DNA of 64,000 bases from Ctenosaura bakeri (taxonomy: Eukaryota > Chordata > Lepidosauria > Squamata > Iguanidae), in the NCBI GenBank assembly GCA_948474755.1, contig CAOLHI010002138.1, forward strand, positions 124,001 through 188,000, given 5' to 3'. The translations under genes and the position numbers were made by a program. The notes below the pieces were generated by a model. That model ran no database searches. It was not told the DNA's origin and worked only from the letters and a program-made list of their open reading frames with translations. Numbering within the stretch: the first letter of the stretch is position 1; each line of letters begins with the position of its first letter. Below are positions 31,509 to 43,825 of this stretch, in pieces.

Positions 31509-31700
31509 TGTTGTTGTTGTTGTTTTTGTGTTCTTCAAATAGTTTTTGACTTATGATGACCCTAAGCAGAATATATCATGTTTTTTTCTGGGGCTGAAAG
31601 TGTGTGATGCACCCAAGGTCACCAAATGGGTTTCCATGTCCAACTGGGGAATCAAATCTTGGTCTCCAGAAACATAGTCCAACACTCAAACCACTACTCC
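31509..31700 (-). mobile_element. Sauria-type SINE, antisense
   Basis: The plus strand starts with (GTT)n, then GACTTATGATGACCCTAAGC, TATATCATG, GTGATGCACCCAAGGTCACC, GGGTTTCCATG, GAATCAAATCTTGGTCTCCA and AACACTCAAACCACTA. The reversed B box is ATCAAATCTTG. Same family and deletion pattern as 4081-4270. Confidence 0.82.
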
Positions 31701-32221
31701 GTACTAAAAAAATCTTGAAGCTAGACCAGGCTATAGGTAATATGTCACTCTATATAAACCACTGAGAATTTGCAGTTTTCAGTGGATGACCAGTTCTGTG
31801 TTCCACCACCAAGATAAACTAGCTTTCTGGCTCCAAGAGGTCAGGTTACCTCCATCCCTTGCAAGTTTTAGGAAAATTGGGAAAATTTTACTTCATTGGA
31901 ATATTGATGGATTTGAATATTGTTCTGGACTTGTTTCAAACATGTTTTGTTTCTGCTTTTATTTTCCTGTTTTGTTTTGTTTTTTGTTTTTTTGGTACTA
32001 TGGTTGCTTTAAATTACACATCACTTTGTAGGTCCTAGTGGGAAGAAAAACAATTTTTAAAGAAATAGTTCAATAAATAAAGCCAAAATGGAACTAGACA
32101 CAACATTAAGCAACAAATAGCAGCATTATTTCTTCCCAGGGGTTTATTTCACCTTTTATGTTCTCTGATGTAAGTGGCTCATTGTCATTCACTCCTGTGA
32201 AGACAAATAAAATGTTTCAGA
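31701..32221. other. Unannotated stretch
   Basis: Nothing recognised apart from T-rich runs near 31970-31995. Confidence 0.4.
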
Positions 32222-32455
32222 ATGGAAAATCTCCCTATACTTATCTCCCCATATAAACCTACCAGAGTCCTGAGATCTTCAGGGGATGGCTTTCTCTTGG
32301 TTCCATTACCATCCCAGGCTTGCCTGGTGAGGATATGGGAGAGAGTCTTCCCAGTGGTTGCTTCCATCCTGTGGAGCTCTCTTCTGCAGGAGGCTACGGT
32401 GGCCTCCTTCTTGCTCTCCTTTCACCAGCAGGCAAAAACATTTTTTTTAAAATGA
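32222..32455 (+). pseudogene. L2 ORF2 C-terminal fragment
   Basis: The frame reads TRVLRSSGDGFLLVPLPS, then VRIWERVFPVVASILWSSLL and ATVASFLLSFHQQAKTF. This matches the usual last segment of L2 ORF2, in which a basic-serine stretch precedes a W-N-x-L-P-like motif and a final amphipathic helix. No catalytic region is present. Confidence 0.65.
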
Positions 32456-32622
32456 GGCTGTTAAAGTGTGAACAGGGAAGCCTTTGCTTATCAAGCTGTT
32501 CAGAAAAAAAAATGTTTTAGTTTTTTTTAATTTGATATGTTTTTAATTTTTTTTTGAAGTCACCTTGGGTCTCACTCTGGGAGAAAGGCAGCATACAAAT
32601 ATAATTCAATAATTAAATAAAA
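32222..32622 (+). mobile_element. L2 LINE 3' end
   Basis: The end of ORF2 is followed by the L2-type 3' UTR with CACCTTGGGTCTCACTCTGG, GAGAAAGGCAGCATACAAAT and a terminal AATAATTAAATAAAAT run. The corresponding end of the antisense L2 lies near 60808-60860. Strongly 5'-truncated. Confidence 0.75.
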
Positions 32623-35600
32623 TCTTGTCTTTACCTGTGACACTGAGTGGCTTGACTCCTTAACTTGGAATACACAGACAGCACTGCTTCTTTGAGGTAG
32701 TCCAACACTCAAACACATATATATGGTTGTCTTTCAAATGCAATGTCCTAACTTGGGAATGGGGTGTTAATGATCTAAAAGCCTGATAGTCTCCGGCTGG
32801 ATATTATAGTATGTGAACTTTATTTTTGGCATGTTAGGAAAAGCCAGATCTAGCTTAAACCACACCAGAGGAAGAAATTATCTGCAGTGAGCCCTATTCA
32901 CATTATGTGACCTTGAATATTTTCTTTCTGACAGTTTTAATATAGTCTGCTTTACCATTTCATAGGGGAGAAACTGCACACTAATTTAAAAAAAATGGAT
33001 CAACTAAGAGTTTTTTAATCAACGTTAAAAAACATAGGAACTACAGAGGAATATTTTCCTCCTGAACATTAGCATGACTCAGTCTGGTGATCAGTTGTTT
33101 TAGAAATTATTAGAGACATAGAATATGGTTCATTAACTGTCATTGGCCTTTCCATGTGATCAGATCCAAATTTCTTCCAAGATTGTAAATGACACACTTA
33201 AGAAGTAGACATAGTTTTAGTCCTTCTACTCATCTTGTTACTGTGGTTATGAGATGAAATGATGGATTAATTTTCAGAGCTGACCGTATGGAAAAGTCTT
33301 ATACATTGGAAGGGAATGTCCAAAGTGCATTTAGATGGTTTTTATAGTACTTGGCTTTTCATGCCCCCCTTCCTTGCAATGGTTTGTGTGAGTGAATGCT
33401 TCATCATTCATTGTTCACCATGAATTTTTCAGAGGTACAGTCTCATATTAATTGGCATTAACATACCAAGCCTTCCTTATTATGGAAACAAAGATCCCTT
33501 GTTTAAAGCAGAGTGGGATTCCCATTTGACAATTTGCTGCCTAGTAGTGGAAATGTGTAGAATCTCTTAAATCCCAGATACTTAGGTGGGTCAGCAGATC
33601 AGCAAGTAATGTCTAACCACTAAAAGCAGTTTCAAGCCCTAGTAATTTTTTTTTTGGGGGGGGTGTTGGGGTGAGGAGAATACTCAGCAGCAGCAGATCT
33701 GTGCAATAAGTAGGAGCCACTGGTGGTTGATCATGAACCACCTGACTACCTTACAGCCAGGGTGGTAGATTTGAGTCAAGCAAGAAAGAGGAGGGATTTG
33801 GGGAAGGAGCTAGTATTCTTCCATTTTTCCACTCTCCCGCCTTGACTTCTTGAAGGCCAGTAAGAGACAGCAGAGATCTGCTGCCCAGGGAGTCTCCTAG
33901 TGGTGAATCCATAGTGTTGTTGTCATCCAGGAAAGTGAGTGGCTCACCAGATCGTCCAGGTGGAAGAGTGAGGATAATATTTGGTGCAATAGGGAGGAGG
34001 AAATGGGGAGGATCCTCACTGCCCAAGCAGCTAGAATCTTGGCTCAGTTGAAGATGGGAGGATCTTCCTAGTTTCTAGCAGAAGCAGGTTGCTGAGCCTG
34101 GAGGCTGCCAAAGCAGCTCCAAAGGAGTCCAACTTCTCTCTCCTTTCATGACTAGCAGTAGATTTAAGTCCATGGTGGATCAACTAAAGAACTCTTTACA
34201 TGGGTTGTCAAATTTTGTATATCATTTTTTATTTGACGTCCATGAATTTTACAATTCTTGGATCACTGGGTCTTGGCAATAGATACTGGTTCTTTACCAA
34301 CTCATTGGCCCTGAGCACTGGAAGAGTTTGTAATTAAGAATATTGGCATGATAGGAAAACATGGCAGAAGATAATGGATTTTTTCAATGGTCTTCCAGCT
34401 GAGTTGGAAACTTAAGTTTGGGAAGCAAATAGACTGAATGTAGCTACAGTAGTGGTAATAAGCCTTCTGTGATATAGGGATCAGGAAATGGATGGATAAT
34501 TGTTGGTGTTGTCTACATGAGAAAGGTTAAAAAGGTTACATTTTGATTCTGAAGTGTATAGTTTGGCAATGCTGGTTAAGTTTTCTGGCACTGTCACCTT
34601 TTCAAGTGAAGTGGTAATAAAGTCAAAATATCAAGGCTTTAGGAAAGATCTGTAATGATTTAGGACATTGTCTTCTATTATCCCTTCTTCTCTTTATTTC
34701 TCATACATTAGCTGGTGTCTCAGTTTGCTTAATAAACAGAAGTGTAACATATATTGAAGTTATACATATTAGGATCTTCTGTCTATGAATTCAAGTGTGC
34801 TATATAATTTGTCACAGCATCGTGCAGTATAAATGTATTCTTTAATTATAATTGACTGAAGGATCATGGAAATTATTTGAGATTGCTTCTATAAAGATTT
34901 TAATTTCCCTGTGTGTGAAGTTGTTAGGTCTGGTCTTTTAAGAGATAAAATCAGTGCATGTCTTGCATGTCTATATCTAAGCAAGAAGCATACATTTGCT
35001 TCCAGTACCTTTGCACGTACTGTATATACACCTATCCAGTATCCTTACACCTATAAAAAGGACAAAAAATATTTAATGTTTTCACCAATTGCAAACTGTC
35101 AGATATTGCAAGTTATCACAATATTCTTCTGGCACTGCTACATGTCTGTGAAACCTAGGATGTAACATTTGCAGAGGAATCAAAACTGCAAATAGCTTGA
35201 AGAGTGACAGAAAGACTCATTATATTCATAAGCTGATTCCTGCAGATCAGTGCAAATTATTTGTGGAGAAGAAACAGTAGCTGGAATTCAGTATTATAGT
35301 TAACAGATTTATAACCTAGAGTTAGAGTTATGTAACTAGTTTGTATTTGCAAAGCATACATATTTAAGATGCCACAAACATGAAAATTCCCCAGTTCTAC
35401 TTGCCTTGACATCAGCTGCTGTGAGTGATGGGGGTCTGTCCTCTTTCTAATCATGGCACAGCAAACTAAGATCTGGGCTTCTCCCATCGGAGATCCCCAA
35501 TGTGAGGAGAAATTGAGAGCAGGGATCCTGCTTCTCATTGTTACACCAGAGATCACTGGTGGAAGGTGAATGGAAACATTAGTCTGCTGTGCCCTAATTG

Positions 35601-36250
35601 TCAGGAGGACAGATCTCCATCTCTCACAGCAGCTAATGCCCAGTAAAGCAGAATTGTCTGGATCTGGCCAGGTAATGCTGCTTTGTTAATTATACTTAAC
35701 GAAGCAATTGATCTAGGATCTCAGCCAGTGTTTTAAGACAAAGTTATTTACAGACACAAAAAAGGAAGGGGTTAGTCACATGACAAGATTGAAGTGCAAC
35801 CAGTGGATAAAGTGAATACTGCTTTGGTATATGTGAAAAGAAAAAAGAGGAAAGCCTCTAGAACTCTGGGTAGGTGTATTATTAATAATCTATGATATGG
35901 AAAAGAACCAGAGAAAATAAGATGGAATGAAGCAGTTGGACAGGTTACATTATTTGTAGAATTTTCAGTGTCTGGAAGAGTTGCTATGAGAAGGAAGGGA
36001 AAGGAAGTTTGTTTCCACCAGACCGGCTGTGCATGCCTCAACCTGAATCTTACCCAATACATACATTTGTTCTTGCTGCTGTTTGTGACTTTGTTTTTAT
36101 GAGACACTTTGATAGGAATTATGTGCTTATAGTTAAATTCATACTATAAAATGGGCTAGTGGATGAGTTTATCTTTTGAAATTGCATGTAGTGTGATAAT
36201 AGTTTTTGTAAGTGTGGCTGTCAATTAAAACTATCATGGCTCTCTATAAA
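32623..36250. other. Unannotated stretch
   Basis: No gene recognised. 33300-33540 is repeat-free, complex AT-rich sequence that could be a regulatory element. 33700-34180 is GC-richer with a 91-codon minus frame (33751-34026) of unknown origin, possibly an old retroelement. 35380-35680 is also slightly GC-richer without recognisable content. Confidence 0.35.
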
Positions 36251-36252
36251 GG

Positions 36253-36352
36253 CCAGGGCTGGGAAACATATAACCTTCTAGATGCTGTTGGACTGTAATT
36301 CCCATCAGCCACATCTAGCATAGCTAGTGATGAAGGGTCTTGGACACTGTTT
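36253..36352. mobile_element. Palindromic MITE (GTTGGACT family)
   Basis: Contains GGCTGGGAAACATATAACC, CTAGATGCTGTTGGACTGTA, ATTCCCATCAGCC and CTAGCATAGCTAGTGATGA, the familiar layout of a reptilian fold-back MITE. Only part of the inverted arm remains. Confidence 0.55.
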
Positions 36353-37629
36353 TCCAACAATGTTTTTCGTGCTACACATTCTAAGTCCTTGTGGCATATT
36401 TTATAAATGAATATACTTCCATTTAAGCTCTAAAATGTTATTTTGATATTGGGCACTTGTTTTTCCTTTCGGTATCTTAATGTTGTTCATTTGGGGCATT
36501 CTAATCTAGGGTTTTATCCAAAATCAAATTCAAACCAGATTTTTGCAAGACTTGATTAAAAGAAAGTTGAAAGTATACAGGCATTTCCCTTCAAGATTAA
36601 TGATGAGCTCTTTGAAAAAATAAAATCATATTCATGGGACATTGTCTGAAATAGCCACTACCTGATTAAGTGTTAAGTATTAATATAGGAACACAAACTC
36701 ATGACATTTGGGAGGTTTCATATAAATCACAAACAATCAGAAGAAAACAGACATAAATACGACTAATGTGCATAAATATGACTAATATGACAGCATGTAC
36801 ATAAACATGGGTTTTGTTTATTGCCCCCAAATTTAAGATACGTGATAAGTCAAATTTATTTTCCAAGTTCGGCCAATTCCTGAAGTCATGCCTAGGAAAG
36901 AACAATGGAAATTTACTTCTCCATTTCAGGAAGTTTTAAATCTGCTTGATTTATATTCTACAGACAAGCACGAGAATATGAAGCAGGATTGTATAATGGT
37001 TAGGGTTGCTGAAATTAGAACTAGAGAGGGGTCCTGTACCTTTAATACTGTAGAAGAGGAGTCCTGTTTCATTTTCGCTCTAGCAACTCTAGAATATTGG
37101 TAATTCTGAAAATGTAGCATGACAATTCTAATGTTACAATCCTTATCAGAATCCAAAAATTCAGAAATGATCCATATCACCAAGCTAGCTATCATTTTCA
37201 TTGCTGTCGCGAGTGAGTTTTTTGTAAAGTTTGCAACATTAAATTGCCCATTTCAGACTAGGTCACATCAAAATGTGACTCCATAATACCTAATTTACAA
37301 CAATATATTGTTGGTGGGAAAATACTTACCTGGACTCGTGTAATGAATGTCACTGCAGGGAAAGATTTAATTGAGGCTAAGCACGAAATCCAGACACGTG
37401 ATGGGGCAAAGGAGACAGTGAAGCAGTTCACCCCCTATACATGTCATTTAGTGCTCACTGTTGACTCACCCTCCTGCCCTCAATGCAGTGTGAGTTAATC
37501 TGGTCACTTCGGGACTGGATAGGAATATTTCCCCCTTTTCTCAGAGGGTTTGGCTTTTGTTTTTGTTTTGTTTACCTATTCCATTCTGTTTTTGATAGAA
37601 CTGGGAAAATTGACTTTGAGTGATGTCAT
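36353..37629. other. Unannotated stretch
   Basis: No gene recognised. 37000-37110 has a mirrored look (AGAGGGGTCCTGTACC against AGAGGAGTCCTGTTTC) and may be an old DNA element. Confidence 0.35.
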
Positions 37630-38060
37630 TAAGTAAGTTGTCATGTGGCAGATAATGAGGGATTATGAAACTTCATTGAAGACTTATTGGCACCCCTTTT
37701 TGTGTAGGGTAAGGCTCTGGAACCATCTCTTTGGGGCCCTGCATCCCATGAGGTTGGTGAAGGAGGCTACCCTTGAGGTTAACCTGGGAATAAGGATCTC
37801 ACATTTAGAGCTCTGTGGCTTGGGTGGGAGTCCCTGGTTTACCTTCTAAGATGCTGGACTGGGGAGCAACCAAAACAATTTGGATTGCCACTGGGGCTGA
37901 GGTGTTATCACTGAGCAGGTTGTCACATTGTGACCTGGGCATCAGCTGGACCCGTATTTTGTTGCTCTCCCCACTCTCGTATCTTTCAGGCTACCACAAT
38001 TTAAATAAAAAAGGTGAAAATAAAGTAGCCCTTAGTTAACCCAACTTTGTGTCTGGTCTC
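37630..38060 (+). mobile_element. Possible LTR (R-U5-like) segment
   Basis: AATAAA near 38007 is followed about 60 bp later by AACTTTGTGTCTGGTCTC, which looks like an LTR poly(A) signal with U5 behind it. The preceding 350 bp is GC-richer than its surroundings. Ends are not resolved. Confidence 0.25.
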
Positions 38061-39927
38061 TATATTCCCTGGTTGAGCATCAGTTCACCACTTCCACTCA
38101 AACTATTATGAGGATGGCAGCTAGGCTCAGAGAGAAAAGGGAAGCTGGTGTGTGTGGAAAATGATGTCATTGTCTTTGCTGATCAAAATGTGTTGGTACT
38201 ATGATGTTGTAAATTCTGATTCCACTATACAACTTCCAAAAAGTCTGTAATTTGATGTTGATTTTCGTTCCCTTTTTTTTTAAACATTGTTAATAGTTTC
38301 TGTTACATCTTCAGGACATATATGTGTAGCAGCAACCTATTCAGTTAAATATCCATAGTTTTTTTTGTTTTGTTTTTTCTCTCTCTGCTATACAAATCTA
38401 GTCTTACCATTACCAATGCATGGATTGTCTCACATTTCTTTCAAGGTCTAGTTACTATTCACAGAAATATTCACCCCCACCTCCTTTTAAGAAAGAATGT
38501 AAGATATTTTCCACAGATGTGGATTGATTGCATGTGGGTTCCTTTCTACGGTTCTTTTAAGTGGCCAGCTTGCTTTTGTGGAGAGTATTGAACTGTTGTT
38601 TACACTTGTTTTCAAACTTGTTCAAAAAATGTGAAAAACATTCAGCCTCAATTTCATTCTATTTCTCTTAATTCACCCACATCACTTTTCCCCCTCCTTC
38701 ATTGAAATTCCTGCCATTTTTTCTGTGATTTGTCCATAAAGTACATTGTGTACTGTCCCAGTCATTATATGTTTTCCACACATTTTGCATGCATTTCCCA
38801 CACCATGTTTTCATCTTGTTTCCAACTGTTTGCATTTTTAAATCATACACACAATTTCATGTGGGTTTTTTTTTTCTCACACATGTAGGAGAAGCCTTTA
38901 AAATGTACAAAATTTCTGACATAATTTGCACTGCAATGTCTAGTGGATCTTTGTGTGTGTAAAAATTAGCTGGCCGGCATCCTGTTCAGTAATTATGTGG
39001 CTATTTGTGTGATTAGTTTTTTTGTGCAGTTTTTTTTTTAATGCAAGATTATTTTGGCATTATAGGGGTTTTATTTGTATAAGATTTTTTATGACTAAGA
39101 TGACTTATTTTGTGTAGAAAATAGCAATACCACTTGAGAAACACTGGTGGCTATGTGGAAACAAGGCTTGCTTTTTTTTTTCTTTTGCACAAAAAAACAA
39201 AAAACAAAGATTGAGCACACAGAAAGAAAGAAACCTATATGTATTTCTTCAGAGAATAATTTTCACTTTCAAATTATGAACCAGGCAATAATGGCATGGA
39301 AGCATTAACATTAAACTAGCCAACTTCAATTCATAGATTACGAGGTTGCCTTGTTTTCAAGAAGTGTGGTTCCAAATAAAAACAGCTTATGATTTGGATA
39401 ACAAATTCAGCTGCGGTTAATCTTAAAAAACAAATAAAAATCTTTCAATCTCCTCTCCATGATGCCACAAAAGCAGAGGAAGGAAAGAAATACATGGGGT
39501 CTGGCACATGTTGTATCTCATGCCTTTAATTCTAAATTACAGTTTTTCAAAGCCGTTCTAAATCTTTTGACCTTTTGAAATAATTTTCAGATCTCCAGGA
39601 AACCGCTCCATAAAAATTGTTGTATCTACAGCTTGAAGATATGCCCTTTATTTTTCAGCTACAGTCTTGTTCAAAATATGTAATGACTTGTCCTGGAACC
39701 TTGGACTTCCAAAGAATCTTGGTTGAGAAATCATGGTTTATCTGACCACAGTTATTCAATGACGGTGCTAGCTACCTTTAAGTTGGGGCATTATCACACA
39801 AGGCAAATAATCACATTTTACAGCCAGATAATAGTCTTTGGTTGGCAGTTAGCACATGATGATTCCTCTTCTGTTATTCTCCTGGTGGGATATCATTTGG
39901 AGAATATTTCTTTTGTAAAGGGAGGTG
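38061..39927. other. Unannotated stretch
   Basis: No gene recognised; several T-runs. 39240-39480 is repeat-free complex sequence. Confidence 0.4.
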
Positions 39928-40643
39928 TGTTACCCTAAAATGTGAATGACTCAGGGGTCCGTCTTTGATGCCGGTACCCCTGTGCAAGGTTGGGGAATAT
40001 TAACTCAAATTAGGAAGCCGCTTAGAGCAGAGTAGCCTAGCAAGATCTTTCCACCAATGTTTATGGGGTTTTTGCAAGGAAGAACCAGCCAGAGCTTCAA
40101 AAGTAAGTTCAAAAGAGTTTTATTGGGGAAATTAATGGCACACACAAGATCCAAACAGTCACACACTCACACAACGAAACAGGGAGGAAAGGTTCTGGTT
40201 AACAAGATTCAGGGTGTTGTGGGTAATATTTACTGGTCTCAGAGAGCAACCAAGAAGCAGTGATATGGTGAAGACTCATGTCTAAGGACAGTACATGATC
40301 AGGAATCGGAGTGAAAATGTGGCTACCACTGAGTGGTGTACTGCATCTGGCTAAAACTGGTTTTTTTTGTACACAATTACTGCCTGGAGGGCAAGGGTGT
40401 AAATAGATCTCCTGCTGAGTAAACAATGGAGTTCGCAGAGTACACAATGAGGTCCAGAATGGTTTAATAATCTTAGCATTAGAGACAAAGGACTAATGGA
40501 CATCATGACAGCTCTGTAATGGTTGGACACATGTGAGGACAATGGAGAGATTTACAGATCAGTGGGAAGAAGGATTGGAACAATCAAAGGCTTGGTGGAA
40601 ACTTTCCAGTTGCTATTGCCCAACAGGCAAAGTTGTTATGACT
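39928..40643 (-). mobile_element. LTR-like repeat, copy C (solo)
   Basis: Third copy of the 4746/13484 family. It starts TGTTACCCTAAAATGTG and keeps GGGGAATATT, CAGCCAGAG, GGACAAAGGACTAATGG-type blocks and the minus-strand AATAAA (TTTATT near 40120). The right end is diverged. It is noncoding. Confidence 0.55.
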
Positions 40644-40712
40644 AACTTAAGCCTATTATTTCTAGAGTTCTGGCAATTTCCTGAGTATGAGCTGTATGTA
40701 TGTATATTATAT

Positions 40713-40746
40713 ATGTGTGTGTGTGTGGTGTGTGTGTGTGTGTGTA
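40713..40746. repeat. (TG)n microsatellite
   Basis: Interrupted once by GG. Confidence 0.94.
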
Positions 40747-40923
40747 TGGGTTGGGTGTGTATGCACATGTCTATATAAGAGAAAAGTTCTGGTGTGTGTG
40801 TTTTACAGAAAAGCAAGGTTGCTGTTGTGCAGAAAGCTTCCACACTATTTTTGCACAGAAGACAGTGTATTTATACAAATGAACTTGTTTTATGTGCACA
40901 AATATTCTTCTGCCTTCAGATTT

Positions 40924-40967
40924 CACACACACGCATGCACACACACACATACGCATGCACACACACA
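40924..40967. repeat. (CA)n with higher-order ACGCATGCAC unit
   Basis: Two ACGCATGCACACACACA units flanked by CA repeats. GCATGC is self-complementary. Confidence 0.9.
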
Positions 40968-41587
40968 TCCCCTGGGTTGAAAAAGTCATTTAAAATATGT
41001 GCAAAAGCTCTCATAATGTATCCTAGTGGGAAGAAAAAATGTTTGAAATTATACATGCAAGAATAACAGAAGGGAAGATTTATGTCCCTTTGGGTTGCCT
41101 GAACTTTTATCTTTTGTAAGGCTTCTTCTGGGGTAGAGGAAGCTGACAAAGTCATTTAAGCAAACTGAACTAAGTTTTATGGTCTTGTTCTGTTCTGTTC
41201 TGTTCTGTTCCTTGGTTTCTTTTAATATGCTTTTTGTGAGCAGCATTTTTTTTTCTCCAAAAAATAAAAATAAAAATGGAAGGTTCACTGGGAGCCATAG
41301 ATGAGAAATAGGATTTGAGCATTTTAGTGAATAAATAACATGATTTAGTAAATAATTAACAAGTAGGGCTCACTAGGTTTTGCTGATTTTTAGACAGCAT
41401 CTGTTTAAAATTATCTTCCTTGAAGATTTATTGGTAAATGCAACCAACATAATGATAGTTTTGGACACTGAAGCAGAAAAGAAGAGGAACAACTCAGTAA
41501 CATGAAATCAGAGAAAGAAGATGCAGAATATTGATAACATAGGTTCAGCACTAAGATAGCTCCACTGGAACCTATAGAAATGTTGCC
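40968..41587. other. Unannotated stretch
   Basis: Nothing recognised except the pentanucleotide repeat. Confidence 0.4.
41186..41210. repeat. (TGTTC)5 microsatellite
   Basis: Five perfect pentanucleotide units. Confidence 0.95.
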
Positions 41588-42425
41588 ATAGAATCATAGA
41601 ATTAGAAGAAACCATAGGGGCCTTCCAGTCCAATCTTCTGCTTTGCAGGAACACACATCAGAGCACTCCCAACAGATGGCCACCCAGCCTCTGTTTAAAA
41701 ACTTCCAAAGGAGGAGACTCCACTACACTCCGAGGCAGCATATTCCACTGCCAGACAGTTCTGACTATCAGGAAGTTCTTTCTGAGGTTCAAGTGGAATC
41801 TTCTTTCCTGCAGCTTGAATCCATTGCTTCATGTCATAGTTTCTGGAGCAGTGGAAAACAAGTCCATTTTCTCTTCGATATGACATCCTTTCAAGTATTT
41901 GAACATGGCTATCATATTAAAATTCTCTTCTGCAGACTAAACATACTCAGCTCCCTAAGCCGCTCTTCCATAAGGCATGACTTCCACACCCTCTACCATT
42001 TTGTTGCCCTCCTCTGAACATGCTCCAGCTTCTTAATATCCTTCTTGAAATGAGGTGCCTAGAAATGGACACAGTCAGATGAGGTCTGACCAAAGCAGAA
42101 TAAAGTGGTACTATTACTTTCCTTGATCTAGACACCATAATCCTATTGATGCAACTAAGAATCATGTTGGCTTTCTTGCCTGCTGCATCACACTACTGAC
42201 TCATGTTCAGCTTGTGGTCTACTAAAACTCCTAGATCTCTTTCACATGTACTGTTGTCCAGCCAAGTGTCTTCTATCCTATATTTGTGCATTTCATTTTT
42301 TTCTGCCTAGGTGAGGACCTTACATTTCTCTCTGTTGTAACTCATTTTGTTAGCATTGGCTCAGCTCTCTAATCTGTCAAGTTCATTTTGAATTTTGATG
42401 CTGTCTTCTGGGGTATTGGCAACTC
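41588..42425 (-). mobile_element. CR1 LINE, 5'-truncated, antisense
   Basis: The plus strand starts with ATAGAATCATAGAATTA (CR1 terminal repeats reversed), then the reversed 3' UTR and the ORF2 end, and runs to CAACTCC near 42425. Coordinates and order match the copy at 58390-59222 in reverse. Clearly more diverged than that copy. Confidence 0.87.
41695..42400 (-). pseudogene. CR1 ORF2 C-terminal part (decayed)
   Basis: Minus-strand frames carry [20 protein letters not shown] and [10 protein letters not shown] (42165-42070), and the final segment, which ends in a [18 protein letters not shown] stretch in shifted frames. Multiple stops and frameshifts. The FADD catalytic region is not included. 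Confidence 0.75.
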
Positions 42426-42536
42426 CTTCCAATACTTATATAGCATCATAACCATTTGTCCAAACCTCACATTAACAGAATCACTAGCTGCTTTTACATA
42501 CTACTCTGTCTGTGTATGTACACCTGCACACATGCA
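42426..42536. other. Short spacer
   Basis: Between CR1 and the 5S-Sauria SINE; nothing recognised. Confidence 0.4.
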
Positions 42537-42740
42537 CACCTTGAAGTCAGCTGTCAACTTATGGTAACCCTATGAATTTCATAGGATTTTCTTAGGAGAT
42601 GAATACTCAGAGGTGGTTTTGTCAGTTTCTTCCTCTGAAATATAGCCCACAGCAGCTGGTATTCAGTGGTGGTCTTCCATCCAAGTACTAGTCAGGGCTG
42701 ACTCTGTTTAGCTTCCAAGATCAGATGAGATTTGGCTGGA
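42537..42740 (-). mobile_element. 5S-Sauria SINE, antisense
   Basis: A Bov-B-like tail (plus strand: ACTTATGGTAACCCTATGAA, TTTCATAGGATTTTCTTAGG, TACTCAGAGGTGG) is joined at about 42656 to a reversed 5S-rRNA-like head: GGTCTTCCATCCAAGTACTA, TTTAGCTTCCAAGATCAGAT, GAGATTTGG. The 5S part includes the region of the RNA polymerase III internal control. Chimeras of this kind are reported from lizard genomes. This is not a functional 5S gene, because it is diverged and truncated. Confidence 0.82.
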
Positions 42741-42940
42741 CATCACCACTCCTAAAACAATGCCCTTGAAATTAAGTTGTTCAGAATAAGTCTTCCATGA
42801 CTTTATTATTCTTTAATGACATTTCGTAGTCTTCATCAAATATAGATTATATAGAATATTTCTGAAGACCCCTTCTCACATTTGTAATGAATAACAGGAG
42901 ATTCTGAGGGTACGGTCTTGTTCTATACTTATACAGTGTC

Positions 42941-43003
42941 CAAGTCTGCATTCTGTGATCTGAGAGATTTCTGAAATCTCTCAAATCACAGTATATAGAC
43001 TTG
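42941..43003. repeat. Near-perfect fold-back
   Basis: The inner arms CTGTGATCTGAGAGATTTC and GAAATCTCTCAAATCACAG differ at one pair and are separated by one base. Outer arms CAAGTCT and AGACTTG extend the hairpin. Probably the core of a palindromic MITE. Confidence 0.85.
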
Positions 43004-43533
43004 TGCATCTAATACATCAGGGCAATGAGCTTCTGCAGATTCTGCCTCTGTTTTAAAAGAAGTCTCAATCATCTATCAAGATGTTTAATTTACAAAGCAA
43101 GAAAGTAAACTCAGGATCTGCTACTATTGATTATATGACACCATCAGTGTGAGTGCTGATTTACCATATGTACGGTGTCATACCCCTGCTCCCAAAACAC
43201 TTATGTTCTGATACTTGTCAAAAGGGAAAAAGAAAAAGCAGCACACTTCCTATTTGAGTTTCACAGAGAATGATATGCATAACTTGTGATATTTGCAGGA
43301 AAAATTTTTTTTTTGGGGGGGACACATCATTCTGTGTTATAAGTACTGTGTGGTGTTGATTGATCCAAGTTAAATAATCTAAATTTAAAGGCTAGACCCC
43401 AGGGATGTAAATATTTAACTATTTCATCCTCACAAGTGAGGATGAATAATGTCCAGTTTTACCCTAACTGCAGAGAAAACAACATTTCAATGTAGCTGTT
43501 GCCCAGTATTTGCAGAAATACACATAGCTTGCG

Positions 43534-43553
43534 CTCTCTCTCTCTCTCTCTCT
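43534..43553. repeat. (CT)n microsatellite
   Basis: About ten CT units. Confidence 0.93.
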
Positions 43554-43672
43554 GTTTTCTTTAAAAGTTCTGTGTTTCTGAGGAAGCCCTGTTTCCGGAT
43601 AGCTAAATAAATTAACTGCAATATTGCACCAAAGGAGGGGAAAAAAGTGGCCATATCCTTCATTGTTCTTAT

Positions 43673-43703
43673 TTACACACACACATACACACACACACAC
43701 ACA
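43673..43703. repeat. (CA)n microsatellite
   Basis: About 15 CA units with one ATA interruption. Confidence 0.94.
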
Positions 43704-43817
43704 ACCAGCAACCTTATGGCAGGGGAAACACATAGCTAGCCAGAAACGGTGTTTTGTTTTGTTTTAATTGTTTATTTTGTGGAAAGAACCCACATTTATT
43801 TCTGTTTGGAATACTTT

Positions 43818-43825
43818 CCCGAAAC
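43818..43825. repeat. Left 8-bp target duplication of hAT-like element
   Basis: CCCGAAAC; the right flank 44683-44690 is CCCAAAAC (7 of 8 match). Confidence 0.6.

Larger units (their letters stand above)
43004..43825. other. Unannotated stretch
   Basis: No gene recognised; contains a T/G run at 43305-43321 and two dinucleotide microsatellites. Confidence 0.4.

Noticed and set aside
40924..40967. CRISPR-like direct repeats
   Set aside because: CA microsatellite with a higher-order unit; no spacers, and the genome is vertebrate.
42657..42740. 5S rRNA gene
   Set aside because: Diverged, partial and fused to a Bov-B-like tail, so a SINE head.
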